NCBI GenBank assembly: GCA_933228675.1
Contig: OW121744.1
Location: 19,455,918-19,519,917 of the forward strand
Origin: Stomorhina lunata
Taxonomy: Eukaryota; Arthropoda; Insecta; Diptera; Rhiniidae
Length of the DNA: 64,000 nucleotides
Reading direction: 5' to 3'
Shown here: piece after piece, positions 34,741 to 48,420 of the stretch
Layout of the letters: each line of letters begins with the position of its first letter
Position numbering within the stretch: position 1 is the first letter of the stretch
Notes under the pieces: model-generated
What the model was told of the DNA's origin: nothing
What the model saw: the letters and a program-made list of their open reading frames with translations, nothing else
The model's database searches: none
Program-made: the position numbers and the translations under genes

Positions 34741-36770
34741 TTTATAACGAAAAATTTTCTATCGAAAAATTTGTATAACGAAAAATTATCAATAAAAAAA
34801 TTTGTATAACAAAAATTTTCTACAGAAAAATTTTTATAACTAAAAAATTCTATAGAAATTTTTATAAAAAAAAATTTTCTATAGAAAAATTTTTAAAACG
34901 GAAAATTTTCTATAGAAAAATTTTTATAACGAAAAACTTTCTATAGAAAAATTTTTATAACGAGAAATTTTCGTTCGAAAAATTTTTATAACGAAAAATC
35001 TTCTATAGAAAAATTTTTATAACGAAAAGTTTTCTTTAGACAATTTTAATAACGCAAAAGTTTCTATAGAAAATTTTTCAAAACGAAAATATATATAGAC
35101 AAATTTTTATAATGAAAAATTTTTAAAACGAAAAAATTTTATAACGAACAATTTTCTATAGAAAAATTTTTATAACAAAAACTTTCATATAGAAAAATTT
35201 TTGTAATGAAAAATTTTTTAAAGAAAAATGTTTATAACGAAAAATTTTCTATAGAAAAACATTTATAACAGAAAATTTTCTATAGAAAAATTTTTATAGC
35301 AAAAAATTTTCTGTAGAAAAATTTTTATAATGAAAAATTTGCTATAGAAAAATTTTTATGAAGGAAAATTTTTTATAGAAAAATTTTTATAATAAAAAAA
35401 TTTGTATAACGAAAAATTTTCTATAGAAAAATGTTTATTACGAAAAATTTTCTATAGAAAAATTTTTATTACAAAAAATTTTCTATAGAAAAATTTTTAT
35501 AATAAAAAATTTTCTATAGAAGAATTGTTATAATAAAAAATTTTCTATAGAAAAATTTTTATAACGAAAAATTTTTTCTAGAAAAATTTTTATAACGAAA
35601 CATTTGGATAGAAAAATTTTTATACCGAAAACTTTTCTAAAGAAACATGTTTATAACGAAAAGTTTTCTATAAAAAATATTTAAAAATAAAAATTTTTAT
35701 AACGAAAAATTTTCTATAGAAAAATTTTTATAACGAAACATTTTCTATAGAAAAATTTAAGTTACGAAAAATTTTCTATAGAAAATTTTTGAAAAACAAT
35801 TTTTCCATAGAAAATTTTTCTTTCTCAAATTTTTTCTATAAAAAATTTTTTGGTTATAAAAATTTCATGATAAAAATACAATTTTTTTTGGTATAAACAT
35901 TTTTAGTCCTTAAAATTTCATTATAGAAATATTTTCGTTTTGGGTATAGAAATGTTTTTTGTTCGAAAAATTTTTCGGTAGGAAAAATTGTTTACTGAAA
36001 ATTTTTCATTTTAAAAATTTTTTGTTATTAAAATTTTTCTATAGAAAATTTTTCGTTATAAAAATTTTTCTTCAGAAAATTTTTCTATAGAAAATTTTTT
36101 GTTATAAAAATTTTTCTATAGAACATATTTCGTTATAAAAATTTTTCGTTATAAATATTTTTCTATAGAAAGTTTTTCGTTTTAAAAATTTTTCTATAGA
36201 AAATTTTTCATTATAAAAAATTTTTCTATAGAAAATTTTGCTATAGAAAATTTTCGTTATAAAAATTAGTTTACAAAAAATTTTTCGTTATTTAGAAAAA
36301 AAAATTTTCTATAGAATAATTTTTAGAAAGAAAAATTTTCTATAGAACAACTTTTAAAAAGAAAAATTTCCTACAGAAAAATTTTTAGAAGGAAACATTG
36401 TCAATAGAAAAATTTTATAAAAGAAAAATTTTTTTGCGAAAACGAACGAAAAATTTTCTAAAAATAAAATATTTTACATGAAAAATTTTCTATAGAAAAA
36501 TTTTAATAGCGAAAATCTTTCTATAGAGAAATTTTTATAACGAAAATATTTCTATAGACAAATTTTTTTAATGAAAAATTTTCTATAGACAAATTTTTGT
36601 AGCGAAAAATTTTCTCTAGATCAATTTTTGTAACGAAAAGTTGTCTTTCTTCTATAGAAAATTTTTTAAAAGAAAATTTTTCTTCCTTAAATTTTTTATA
36701 TAATAAATTTTTCTTCAAAAAATTTTCGGGTTATAAAAATTTCTTAATAGAAAATTTTTATTAAAAAGAG
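34741..36770. repeat. 31-bp-type array, TATAACG spacer type
   Basis: Units CTATAGAAAAATTTTTATAA plus CGAAAAATTTT, fairly diverged, flipping near 35.8 kb to CGTTATAAAAATTTTTCTAT. That flip is the reverse-complement reading of the same unit, so the array contains an internal inversion. Confidence 0.9.
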
Positions 36771-36805
36771 ATTTTTCAAAAATTTTGGGGAGTCAAACAT
36801 TTAAT

Positions 36806-37105
36806 TAAAAAGTTTTACTGTAGTGTATTGCACTTACATCCCAATTTATTACAATTATTTATTATTGTAATAAATAGTTTTTTGATAAAACCAAAAAATG
36901 TTGGTGGGGAAACCTTTCCACGACGCGTTTGGATGGTTGGTTAGGTCATCTCTTCAGGAGGATTATCCCTAATTCTAGACAGAGAGAAAATCACACATTA
37001 TATCTTATATTGAGAGACAGAATAAAAACAAATTATTATTGTGTCCAACAAATATCAACATAACGCGAAGATTATCATCTGAACAGAAATACACAAATTT
37101 TTCAG
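36806..37105 (+). mobile_element. 300-bp dispersed element, copy 1
   Basis: Matches the reverse complement of 58650-58951 over its length. Landmarks are AGTTTTACTGTAGTGTATTG at the start, the palindrome TTATTACAAT...ATTGTAATAA, GTTGGTGGGGAAACC, GACGCGTTT, GAGGATTATCCCTAATTCTA and GTGTCCAACAAATATCAAC. No coding capacity. It sits between satellite units. Confidence 0.85.
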
Positions 37106-37109
37106 TTTA

Positions 37110-37400
37110 ATTTTTCGTTTTTTGTATAAAGAAAAATTTTTATAACAAATAAAATTTTCTATAGAAAAATTTTTATAACGAAAAATTTTCTATAGAAAAA
37201 ATTTTATAACGAATTTTTCTTTCTAAAAATTGTTTAATAGAAAATTTTTCTTTTTAAAAATTTTTCTATAGAAAGTTTGTCTTTCTAAAAATTTTTCTAT
37301 AGAAAGTTTTTGTTAAAAAAATTTTTGTTACCAAAATTTTTCTATAAAAAATTTTTCGTTAAAAAAAAATTTCTATAAAAAATTTTTCGTTTTCAGAGTT
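37110..37400. repeat. 31-bp-type units flanking the dispersed element
   Basis: A few units (CTATAGAAAAATTTTTATAA, then TTTCTAAAAATTTTTCTATA), likely the continuation of the 34.7-36.8 kb array split by the insertion. Confidence 0.75.
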
Positions 37401-38714
37401 TTTAATTATAAAAACTTTAAACATAATTTAGATGGTATCTTTAAATCAGTTGAAACTTTAATTATATTAAAGAACCAAATTACAATTTTCATTTGTTCAA
37501 ACAAACTTATTCCCTATTGCAGATATAAAAGTGCATTTCTGCAATTTTTATTACACTCTAAGTTTCTTGGAAATCGGTTAACTTTTCTTAAAACCACTTT
37601 TTGCAAACAAAACTCGTTCATCCATTATTTTTTATTTTTTTTACTTTATTGCGGTTTGGGCTGACGCTTTTAGTGATTTTGTTCAGATATTTTCTACACG
37701 TTTATAAACTTTTTTACTATCGCTTGCGTTTGAGTCTGTGATTCACGATATTCGGTTTTAGCAAGCAGCTGTAAATAAGCGAAATTTTAAAAGCATCATG
37801 GCAAAATGTTAGTAAGTTTAAGAAAAAAATCAGAGAAGCTTAAATGAGAGTGGGAGTTAAAGGTTTCAAATATTAGTACGATTGACGAACTGATCATAAC
37901 ATCAGTGGGCTTTTGAAGCCATTTAAGGTGAGACTGGTTTGAACGAGAGTCTGAGTTGAGCGTCTGTTAAAATCAAAACAATTCAGTTTCATTCATAAAG
38001 TGACAGTAAATAAAACGCATCGGTTAAGTTTGAAAGATTTTTTAAATTAACAAGAAAATACTAAATAAAAAACAAAATACAAATTAATATATTAAAAGAA
38101 GTAAATAGATTGTGTCAACAGTTTAAATAAAGTAAGTGAAAAAATTTAAAAATAAAGGTGTTAAATTTCCCAAAGTATCTTTAAAATTGAAAATATATAA
38201 TTTATCCTATTAAAAATATGAAAATTTAAAGAAAAATAATGAATTTCAATTGAGAAAATAAATTTTTTACTAAATAAATTTTATCAAATCTAAATGAAGT
38301 GAAGTTAAATGAAGTAAATATTAATTTCAATTAAAACCACAACATATTTTTATACAAGTGTTTATAAACATATTAGCTGTAATTTAGATTAATATAAAAT
38401 ATGTCATTACCATATCTATCACACAGTCTCTCAAATGTAAATAAATACTAAACCGAAAACTTCCCACTTATGATCATTAATCGTTACAACGATCACTCCA
38501 ATGATGTTGGAGTATTGTTCGTTTTAACATTCTCCACAACTTTTCGTTCTCTACTTAGTCTCTAGCGAAGCTGACTAAAAATATTCGTACTCATTTGTAT
38601 AATTTAAACAAACCCACTTTTTAAATGAAATTTTCTCTTTATTAGTACTGGAGTACATAAAATGTAATGTGGGTACTGAATAACAGGGATGGACAATTGT
38701 GAAAAAATACTACC
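37401..38714. other. unique island, possible promoter / 5'-UTR DNA
   Basis: More complex sequence with initiator-like TTCAGTTTC near 37983 followed by a long A-rich leader-like tract to about 38.4 kb. No ORF of note and no splice structure that I can define. It could be 5' DNA of a neighbouring gene. Confidence 0.25.
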
Positions 38715-41700
38715 TATATCAAAAATTTTTCTATAGAAAATTTTTTTTTATCGAAAATTTTTCTATAAAAAAATTTATCAAAAATATTTCTATAAAAAAA
38801 TTTTTTATCGAAAATTTTTATGGAAAATTTTTCTATAGAAAAATTTTCGATAAAAACATTTTTCTATAAAAAAATTTCCATAAAATTTTTTTTCTATAGA
38901 AAAATTTTCAATAAAAATGTTTTTCTATAGAAAAATTTTCAATAAAAATGTTTTTCTATAGAAAAATTTTCAATACAAAAATTTTACTACAGAAAAATAT
39001 TCAATAAAAATGTTTTTCTATACAAAACTTGTCGATAAATATATTTTTCTATAGAAAATTTTGCGATCAAAATATTTTTCTAAGAAAAATAAAAATAAGA
39101 AATATATATAATTTTCAACAAAAAAATTTTTCTATAGAAAAATTTAAAAAAAAATATAAATTTCTATAGAAAAATTTTCGATAAAAAAAAAAATTTCTAA
39201 AGAAAAATTTTCAATAAAAAGGTTTTTTTATAGAAAAATTTTCGATACAAATATTTTTCTATAGAAAATTTTGCGATAAAAATATTTTTCTAGGAAGAAT
39301 AAAAATGAGAAATACTTTCCTATAGAAAACGTTTATATAAAACATTTTTGTATAAAAAAAAATTTTCGACAAAAAAATTTTTCTATAGAAAAATTTTCGA
39401 TAAAAAAATTTTTCTATAGAAAAATTTTCGATAAAAAAAATTTTTCTATAGAAAAATTTTCGATAAAAAAAATTTTTCTATAGAAAAATTTTCGATAAAA
39501 AAAATTTTTCTATAGAAAAATTTTCGATAAAAAAATTTTTCTATAGAAAAATTTTCGATAAAAAAAATTTTTCTATAGAAAAATTTTCGATAAAAAAAAT
39601 TTTTCTATAGAAAAATTTTCGATAAAAAAAATTTTTCTATAGAAAAATTTTCGATAAAAAAAATTTTTCTATAGAAAAATTTTCGATAAAAAAAATTTTT
39701 CTATAGAAAAATTTTCGATAAAAAAAATTTTTCTATAGAAAAATTTTCGATTAAAAAAATTTTTCTATAGAAAAATTTTCGATAAAAAAATTTTTCTATA
39801 GAAAAATTTTCGATAAAAAAATTTTTCTATAGAAAAATTTTCGACAAAAAAATTTTTTTATAGAAAAATTTTCGTTAAAAAAATTTTTCTATAGAAAAAT
39901 TTTCGTTAAAAAAATTTTTCTATAGAAAAATTTTCGTTTAAAAAATATTTCTATAGAAAAATTTTCGTTAAAAAAATTTTTCTATAGAAAAATTTTCGTT
40001 AAAAAAATTTTTCTATAGAAAAATTTTCGTTAAAAAAATTTTTCTATAGAAAAATTTTCGTTAAAAAAATTTTTCTATAGAAAAATTTTCGTTAAAAAAA
40101 TTTTTCTATAGAAAAATTTTCGTTAAAAAAATTTTTCTATAGAAAAATTTTCGTTAAAAAAATTTTTCTATAGAAAAATTTTCGTTAAAAAAATTTTTCT
40201 ATAGAAAAATTTTCGTTAAAAAAATTTTTCTATAGAAAAATTTTCGTTAAAAAAATTTTTCTATAGAAAAATTTTCGTTAAAAAAATTTTTCTATAGAAA
40301 AATTTTCGATAAAAAAAATTTTTCTATAGAAAAATTTTCGATAAAAAAAATTTTTCTATAGAAAAATTTTCGATAAAAAAAATTTTTCTATAGAAAAATT
40401 TTCGATAAAAAAAATTTTTCTATAGAAAAATTTTCGATAAAAAAAATTTTTCTATAGAAAAATTTTCGATAAAAAAAATTTTTCTAAAGAAAAATGTTCG
40501 TTAAAAAAATTTTTCTATAGAAAAATTTTCGTTAAAAAAATTTTTCTATAGAAAAATTTTCGTTAAAAAAATTTTTCTATAGAAAAATTTTCGTTAAAAA
40601 AATTTTTCTATAGAAAAATTTTCGTTAAAAAAATTTTTCTATAGAAAAATTTGCGTTAAAAAAATTTTTCTATAGAAAAATTTTCGTTAAAAAAATTTTT
40701 CTATAGAAAAATTTTCGTTAAAAAAATTTTTTTATAGAAAAATTTTCGTTAAAAAAAATTTTCTATAGAAAAATTTTCGTTAAAAAAATTTTTCTATAGA
40801 AAAATTTTCGTTAAAAAAACTTTTCTATAGAAAATTTTTCGTTAAAAAAACTTTTCTATAGAAAAATTTTCGTTAAAAAAATTTTTCTGTGGAAAAATTT
40901 TCGTTAAAAAAATTTTTCTGTGGAAAAATTTTCGTTAAAAAAATTTTTCTGTAGAAAAATTTTTGTTAAAAAAATTTTTCTATAGAAAAATTTTCTTTAA
41001 AAAAATTTTTCTATAGAAAAATTTTCGTTAAAAAAATTTTTCTATAGAAAAATTTTCGTTAAAAAAATTTTTCTATAGAAAAATTTTCGTTAAAAAAATT
41101 TTTCTATAGAAAAATTTTCGTTAAAAAAATTTTTCTATAGAAAAATTTTCGTTAAAAAAATTTTTCTATAGAAAAATTTTCGTTAAAAAAATTTTTCTAT
41201 AGAAAAATTTTCGTTAAAAAAATTTTTCTATAGAAAAATTTTCGTTAAAAAAATTTTTCTATAGAAAAATTTTCGTTAAAAAAATTTTTCTATAGAAAAA
41301 TTTTCGTTAAAAAAATTTTTCTATAGAAAAATTTTCGATAAAAAAAATTTTTCTATAGAAAAATTTTCGATAAAAAAAATTTTTCTATAGAAAAATTTTC
41401 GATAAAAAAAATTTTTCTATAGAAAAATTTTCGATAAAAAAAATTTTTCTATAGAAAAATTTTCGATAAAAAAAATTTTTCTATAGAAAAATTTTCGATA
41501 AAAAAAATTTTTCTATAGAAAAATTTTCGATAAAAAAAATTTTTCTATAGAAAAATTTTCGATAAAAAAAATTTTTCTATAGAAAAATTTTCGATAAAAA
41601 AAATTTTTCTATAGAAAAATTTTCGTTAAAAAAATTTTTCTATAGAAAAATTTTCGTTAAAAAAATTTTTCTATAGAAAAATTTTCGTTAAAAAAAATTT

Positions 41701-41860
41701 TCTATAGAAAAATTTTCGTTAAAAAAATTTTTCTATAGAAAAATTTTCGTTAAAAAAATTTTTCTATAGAAAAATTTTCGTTAAAAAAATTTTTCTATAG
41801 AAAAATTTTCGTTAAAAAAATTTTTCTATAGAAAAATTTTCGTTAACAAAATTTTTGATA
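38715..41860. repeat. 31/32-bp satellite array with alternating spacer blocks
   Basis: About 100 copies of ATTTTTCTATAGAAAAATTT plus a spacer. Two spacer types occur in blocks: CGATAAAA (mostly 32-bp period; about 39.36-39.84, 40.30-40.49 and 41.33-41.62 kb) and CGTTAAA (31-bp; about 39.86-40.30, 40.50-41.33 and 41.62-41.85 kb). The left 600 bp is diverged. Confidence 0.97.
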
Positions 41861-41977
41861 CTCCCATCTCTGCTTTGTAAACTCATTGTGTGCTTGTATT
41901 AAGAGGGGGCATAAACGGAAATGGATACATAAATACTTGACTTCAAGCAACAAATGATCTTCATAACGATTGACCAT

Positions 41978-42011
41978 TCAGTTTTAGTTCTGAGTCGATG
42001 CATTACGGATC
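41978..42011 (+). promoter_or_regulatory. candidate core promoter: initiator plus DPE
   Basis: TTCAGTTT with the initiator A at 41980 matches the insect TCA(G/T)T(C/T) consensus. GGATC at 42007-42011 is exactly at +28 to +32 and fits the downstream promoter element RGWYV. No TATA box. Chance matches are possible. Confidence 0.35.
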
Positions 42012-42882
42012 ACAAAATTAAAGCGGGAAAATATAAATTGGAAAAAGTGTAAAAATAAACTAAAAGTTTAAGTGTTTAAATGGAAAATTAAATCGCGCTT
42101 AAAGAGGAAAAAATAAGAACAAGAAATACAAGTACACGAGTGAGCGGATATACATATAAAAAAAAAGAAGAAAACAAGTGGTCGTTGTAATTGAATTTAA
42201 TGAATAATTATTTTTTTTTTTATATAAAAAGCAAAGTTTGAAATAAATGAGTCAAATAAATGCAATTTTAGTGGTTTCAATTAAGCGAAAATAAATTTAA
42301 AAAAAATTTAAATCAAATGTATGTGGTAAATGTTTGTGTAAATTTATGCTTAATTAAATAAGTTATAGTTTTAGGTATTTAAAAAGAAAAAACAAAAATT
42401 TAATATAAAATTTAAAAATAATATTTATGAAAACAAATTTCCTTGAAATTTTTTTACTAACAAAAACTGCATTTTATGACTGAAGTTAAAAAAGGAATAA
42501 ATCAACATCTCCAAAAAAACAAGTTTATTTTAGCCTAAAGCTAAAATTTGGAAACAAAAATAAAATTCAGTTGCTTTACAAAGAAACTGAAACAAGTTTT
42601 AAATTAACGGCCAAAACAAAGTGCAATACGTTTTTTAACAAAAACGCTTTAAACCAACAATTAATCACTTTTGTAAGGTTATTAAATTTTTTTGTGAATG
42701 CATATTAAAAATAATTAAAAGAAATCATAAGCAAAATTATTTTAATTAATCAAGTGTATAAAGAAGTTAATAATTAAACAAAAATATTTTAATAACAAGT
42801 GATGAATAATAAGTCTTGCAATTTTTGAAAAAAATTCAAATACAAAGAAATAATGACATCATATAAACTTTGACATATTTAA

Positions 42883-42999
42883 ATGACGTTTGTACAGAAA
42901 CGATCACATCACCACCAGCATCATCATCAATATCATTTTGAGACACATAATAAAATTTCAACTAAAACTACGACTAAAATTATTCCAACATGTGTTTAA
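42883..42999 (+). CDS. small His-rich ORF, 38 codons, doubtful
   Basis: Opens with ATG ACG TTT GTA and ends TAA at 42997-42999. It contains HHHQHHHQYHFE and a Thr/Lys-rich end. It lies in leader-like DNA about 900 bp after the candidate promoter, so it could be a uORF or the start of a spliced coding region. No family recognised. Confidence 0.15.
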   Translation: MTFVQKRSHHHQHHHQYHFETHNKISTKTTTKIIPTCV

Positions 43000-43239
43000 G
43001 TTTCCTTATAAGCCCAACATTTAACTTTCCAGTCTAAATTTACCAAAAAAAAAAAAAAAAATAGATTAAATTAATATGAGGGGGCGCTTTTGAAGAACTT
43101 TTGTTTCTCATATAAAAACGACAATATCAAAATTTATGTGGTAACATTCTGGAAATCATTACACTGTGCAACCACAAAAATACTAAGCAGCATCACCATA
43201 ATTAGATCATACACCATTTAAAGGGCAAAATACTCAATT

Positions 43240-45330
43240 TTTAAAAAATTTCCTATAAAAAGTAAATTTTTAAAAAATTTACTATAAAAAGTAAATTTCT
43301 GAAAAATTTACTATAAAAATTAAATTTTTGAAAAATTTACTATAAAAATTAAATTTTTGAAAAATTTACTATAAAAAGTAAATTTTTGAAAAAATTACTA
43401 TAAAAAGTAAATTTTTGAAAAATTTCCTATAAAAAGTAAATTTTTGAAAAATTTCCTATAAAAAGTAAATTTTTGAAAAAATTACTATAAAAAGTAAATT
43501 TTTGAAAAATTTACTATAAAAAGTAAATTTTTGAAAAAATTATTATAAAACAAAGTAAATTTTTGAAAAATTTCTTATAAAAAGTAAATTTCTGAAAAAT
43601 TTACTATAAAAAGTAAATTTCTGAAAAATTGAAAAATTTACTATAAAAATTAAAATTTTGAAAAATTTACTATAAAAATTAAATTTTTGAAAAATTTCCT
43701 ATAAAAAGTAAATTTTTGAAAAATTTACTTTAAAAAGTAAATTTTTGAAAAATTTACTATAAAAAGTAAATTTTTGAAAAATTTCCTATAAAAAGAAAAT
43801 TTTTGAAAAATTTCCTATAAAAAGTAAATTTTTGAAAAATTTCCTATAAAAAGTAAATTTTTGAAAAATTTCCTATAAAAAGTAAATTTTTGAAAAATTT
43901 GCTATAAAAAGTAAATTTTTGAAAAATTTGCTATAAAAAGTAAATTTTTGAAAAATTTGCTATAAAAGGTAAATTTTTGAAAAATTTTCTATAAAAAGTA
44001 AATTTTTGAAAAATTTCCTATAAAAAGTAAATGTTTGAAAAATTTCCTATAAAAAGTAAATTTTTGAAAAATTTCCTATAAAAAGTAAATTTTTGAAAAA
44101 TTTCCTATAAAAAGTAAATTTTTGAAAAATTTACTATAAAAAGTAAATTTTTGAAAAATTTCCTATAAAAAGTAAATTTTTTAAAAATTTCCTATAAAAA
44201 GTAAATGTTTGAAAAATTTCCTATAAAAAGTAAATGTTTGAAAAATTTCCTATAAAATGTAAATTTTTGAAAAATTTACTATAAAAAGTAAATTTTTGAA
44301 AAATTTCCTATAAAAAGTAAATTTTTGAAAAATTTCCTATAAAAAGTAAATTTTTGAAAAATTTCCTATCAAAAGTAAATTTTTGAAAAATTTCCTATCA
44401 AAAGTAAATTTTTGAAAAATTTCCTATCAAAAGTAAATTTTTGAAAAATTTCCTATCAAAAGTAAATTTTTGAAAAATTTCCTATAAAAAGTAAATTTTT
44501 GAAAAATTTCCTATAAAAAGTAAATTTTTGAAAAATTTACTATGAAAAGTAAATTTTTGAAAAATTTCCTATAAAAAGTAAATTTTTGAAAAATTTACTA
44601 TAAAAAGTAAATTTTTGAAAAATTTCCTATAAAAAGTAGGTTTTTAAAAAATTTACTATAAAAAGTAAACTTTTGAAAAATTACCTATAAAAGGTAAATT
44701 TTTGAAAAATTTCCTATCAAAAGTAAATTTTTGAAAAATTTCCTATAAAAAGTAAATTTTTGAAAAATTTCCTATAAAAAGGAAATTTTTGAAAATTTTC
44801 CTATAAAAAATTTAAATTTTGGAAAAATTTTGGGAAAACTTCCTATAAAAAGTTAATTTTGGAAAAATTTCCTATAGAAAGTAAATTTTTGAAAAATTTC
44901 CTATAAAAAGTAAATTTTTGAAAAATTTCCCATAAAAACTAACTTTTTAAAAATTTCCTATAAAAAGTAAATTTTTGAAAAATTTCCTATAAAAAATAAA
45001 TTTTTAGAAAAATTTCCTATAAAAAGTAAATTTTTGAAAAATTTCTTATAAAAAGTAAATTTTTGAAATATTTCCTATAAAAAGTAAATTTTTGAAAAAT
45101 TTCCTATAAAAAGTTAATTTTTGAAAAATTTCCTATAAAAAGTAAATTCTTGAAAAATTTCCTATAAAACGCAAAATTTTAAAAATTTCCTATAAAAAAT
45201 AAATTTTTAGAAAAATTTCCTATAAAAAGTAAATTTTTGAAAAATTTCCTATAAAAAGTAAATTTTTGAAAAATTTCCTGTAAAAAGTAAATTTTTGAAA
45301 AATTTCCAATAAAAAGTCAATAAGTAATTA
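43240..45330 (+). repeat. 29-bp satellite array, forward orientation
   Basis: About 70 copies of a 29-bp unit: AAATTTTTGAAAAATTTCC followed by TATAAAAAGT. Variants include TTTACTATAAAAAG and CCTATCAAAAG. It is related to the 31-bp family but has CCTATAAAA in place of CTATAGAAAA and a two-base-shorter period. Its exact reverse complement forms the array at 49.2-50.8 kb. Confidence 0.97.
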
Positions 45331-45980
45331 AAATTATTCTATAAAAAAAATGTCGATAAAAAAATATTTCTATTGAAAATTTTTCTATAGAAAAATATTT
45401 GTATTGAGATTCTTTAATATTTCTTATTTTTCCATAGAAAAATATTTCTATCGAACAGTTTACCATGGCTTGTTTCTTCTATCTGTTGTTGTTTCTATTT
45501 CCAAAAAAACAAAATTTTACTAAGACCTGCCGACATTCCCTTATAAAGTTCTCAATTAAATTAACATTTCGTTTGAATATTTTTATGGTCACCCCTTTTT
45601 TGGTAGCAACCCAAACATATTTAGTATTTTTGTCTACTTGTTAGATATTTTGTTAGTTTTTCTATTGCCAATATATTAACACTAATTGTTAAACATAAAA
45701 CTTCTATATACAGTTTAAACGGACACCTTAATTGTATTTTTTAATAGAAGCACGATTTGAAGGGAAACTTTATTCCAAAGAGAAACAAACCAAAACAAAA
45801 TTATTCGGAATTATTTTATATTTTTAAAATTCTAATTATTCAGCAATTATAAAGCTTCGCTTGACCGTGTCCAATTTTGAAATAACAAAAAGTTATAAAC
45901 AGTTGGGCAAGTCAGACTAAGTGAGTCACTACTTCGTTTAAAAAAATTAGAGAAAAATTTTCATTCAAAAAATTTACTAT
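45331..45980. other. unique AT-rich spacer
   Basis: A few decayed TATCG-type units occur at 45360-45450, then ordinary AT-rich DNA. No gene seen. Confidence 0.4.
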
Positions 45981-48420
45981 TTAATATTTTTATGGCAAAA
46001 CCTTTTCTAAAGAAAAAAATATTTTATAAAAAATTTTTAAAGCGAAAAATTTTTATAGCGAAAAATTTTTATAGCAAAAAATTTTCTAAAAAAATTTTTA
46101 TTTTATTTTATTTTATTTTCTAAAAAAGATATTTTTATAACGAAAGATTTTGTATAAAAAAAATTTTATAGCGAAAAATTTTCTATAAAAAAAATATTAA
46201 GCGAAAAATTGTCTATAAAAATATTTTTGTAGCGAAAAATTTTCTATATAAAAATCTTTATAGCGAAAAATTTTCAGTAAAAAAATTTTATAGCGAAAAA
46301 TTTTCTATAAAAAAATTTTTATAACGAAAAAGTTTCTATAAGAAAATTTTGTAGCAAAAAATTTTCTATAAAACATTTTTGCAGCGAAAAATTTTCTACA
46401 GTAATATTTTTATAGCGAAACATTTTTTTATAAAATTATTTTTATAGAGAAAAATTTTCTATATAAACATTTTATAGAATTATTTTTATGGCAAAAGATT
46501 TTCTATTAAAATATTTGTATAGCAAAAAATTTTCGATAGAAACATTTTCATAGCGAAAATTTTTTTATAGAAATATTTTTGTAGCAACAAATTTTCTGTA
46601 AAAAATTTTATTGAGAGTAATTTTCTATAGTAAAATTTTGATAGCGAAAAATTATCTATAGAAACATTTTATTAGAAATACTTTTATAGCAAAAATTTTT
46701 CTATAGAAACATTTAATAGAAATATTTTCATAGCAACAAATTTTCTATAGAAAAATTTTTATATCAAAACATTTTCTATAGAAATATTTTTATAACGAAA
46801 AATTTTCTATAAAAATTTTTTTAAGCAAATATAGAAATATTTTCGTAGGAAGAAGTTTTCTTTATCAATATTTTTATAGCAAAAAATTTTCCAGAGAAAA
46901 AATTTTATAGCAAACAAATTTCAGCAGAAACATTTTTAGCGAAAAATGTTTTGTCAAAAAATGTTAATAGCGTAAAATTTTATAAAGAAATGTTTTTATA
47001 GAGGATAATTTTTATAGAAATATTTTTATAGAGAAAAATTTTCTAAGAAATTTTTTAGAGCTAAAAATTTCTTTTGAAATATTTTTATAGCGAAAAATTT
47101 TAAAATTTGTTAATGAAATATTTTTATGGAGAAAAATTTTCTAAGAAATATTTTTATAGCTAAAAATTTTTGTAATGAAAAATTTTCATAATGAAAAATT
47201 TTCTATAGGAATATTTTTATAGTTAAAAATTATTATAGAAAAATTTTAATACCAAAAATTGTCTGTAGAAATTGTTTTATAGCGAAAAATTTTCCAACGA
47301 AATATTTTTATTTTTAAAAATTTCTATAGAGTTTTTTTAAAGCCAAATGTTTTCTATAGAAATATTTTTTATAGCAAAAAAATTGTATGCGAAAAATTTT
47401 TTAAAGAAATATTTTTATGGCGAAAAAATTTCTATAGTAATTTTTTTAAAGCGAAAAGTTTTTATAGAAATATTTTTTTATAGCGAAAAAATTTGTATAG
47501 AATAATTTTAATATCAAAAATTTTCTATAGGAATATTTTTATATCTAAAATTTTCTATAGAAATATTTTTATGGCGAAAAAATTTCTATAGAAATATTTT
47601 TTTATAGCGAAAATATTTTTAAAGCGAAAAGTTTCTATAGAAAAATTTTAATACACAAAATTTTCTGTAGGAATATTTTTACATATAAAATTTTCTAAAG
47701 AAATAGTTTTATAGTTTTCTATATTTTATAGTTTTCTATAGAAATATTTTTAATTTTGAGGCCCTATGCTCCACTGGGAGTCAAGGATAACAGAAGAAGA
47801 ATAGAAATATTTTTAATGCTAAAAATTTGTTAGGCTAAATTTTTTCAGTAGAAACATTTTTAAGTTAAAATATTAAAAGCAAAAAATGGGATTGGAAAAA
47901 TGTTTAAAGCGAAAATTTTTTCAATAGAAAAATTTTTATAGCGAAAAATATTTTACAGAAACATTTTTATGGCACAAAAAAAAGGTTTTTATGGAAAAAT
48001 TTTCTCTAAAAAAATTGTGTAGCGAAAAAATTTCTTTTAAAAAGTGTTTATAGCCAACAATTTTCTATAGAAATATTTTTGTAGCAACTTATTTTCTTTA
48101 AAAATATTTTTATAGCTAAAATTTTTTAGAGAAATATTTGTATAGTATAAATATTTTCAATGGAAAAATGATTATAGCAAACAATTTTTATAGCGAAAAA
48201 TTTTCTAAAAAAAATGTTCATAGCAAAAAAATTTCTATAGAAAAATGTTTACAGCGAGACAATTTCTATAGAAAAGTTTTAAGAACGAAATGTTTTCTTC
48301 GGAAAAATTTTTAAATCGAAACATTTTTGTTATCAAAAAATATTTATGGCGAAAAAATGTTATAGCAGTAAAATTTCTGTTGTATAGCAACAATTTTTCC
48401 TGCTAAAAAGTACCATTTTA
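45981..48420. repeat. degenerate array, TATAGCG spacer type
   Basis: Units with TTTTTATAGCGAAAAATTTT and CTATAGAAATATTTTTATAG, strongly diverged in both sequence and length. A short GC-richer insert at 47757-47800 (GCCCTATGCTCCACTGGGAG) looks like a fragment of another element. Confidence 0.85.

Larger units (their letters stand above)
41861..43235 (+). other. unique island, possible 5' exon region of a downstream gene
   Basis: Begins right after the array with more complex sequence, then a long A-rich leader-like stretch. It holds the core-promoter candidate at 41978-42011 and a 38-codon ORF at 42883-42999 with a His-rich patch (HHHQHHHQYH). I cannot place a convincing splice donor. Confidence 0.3.
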
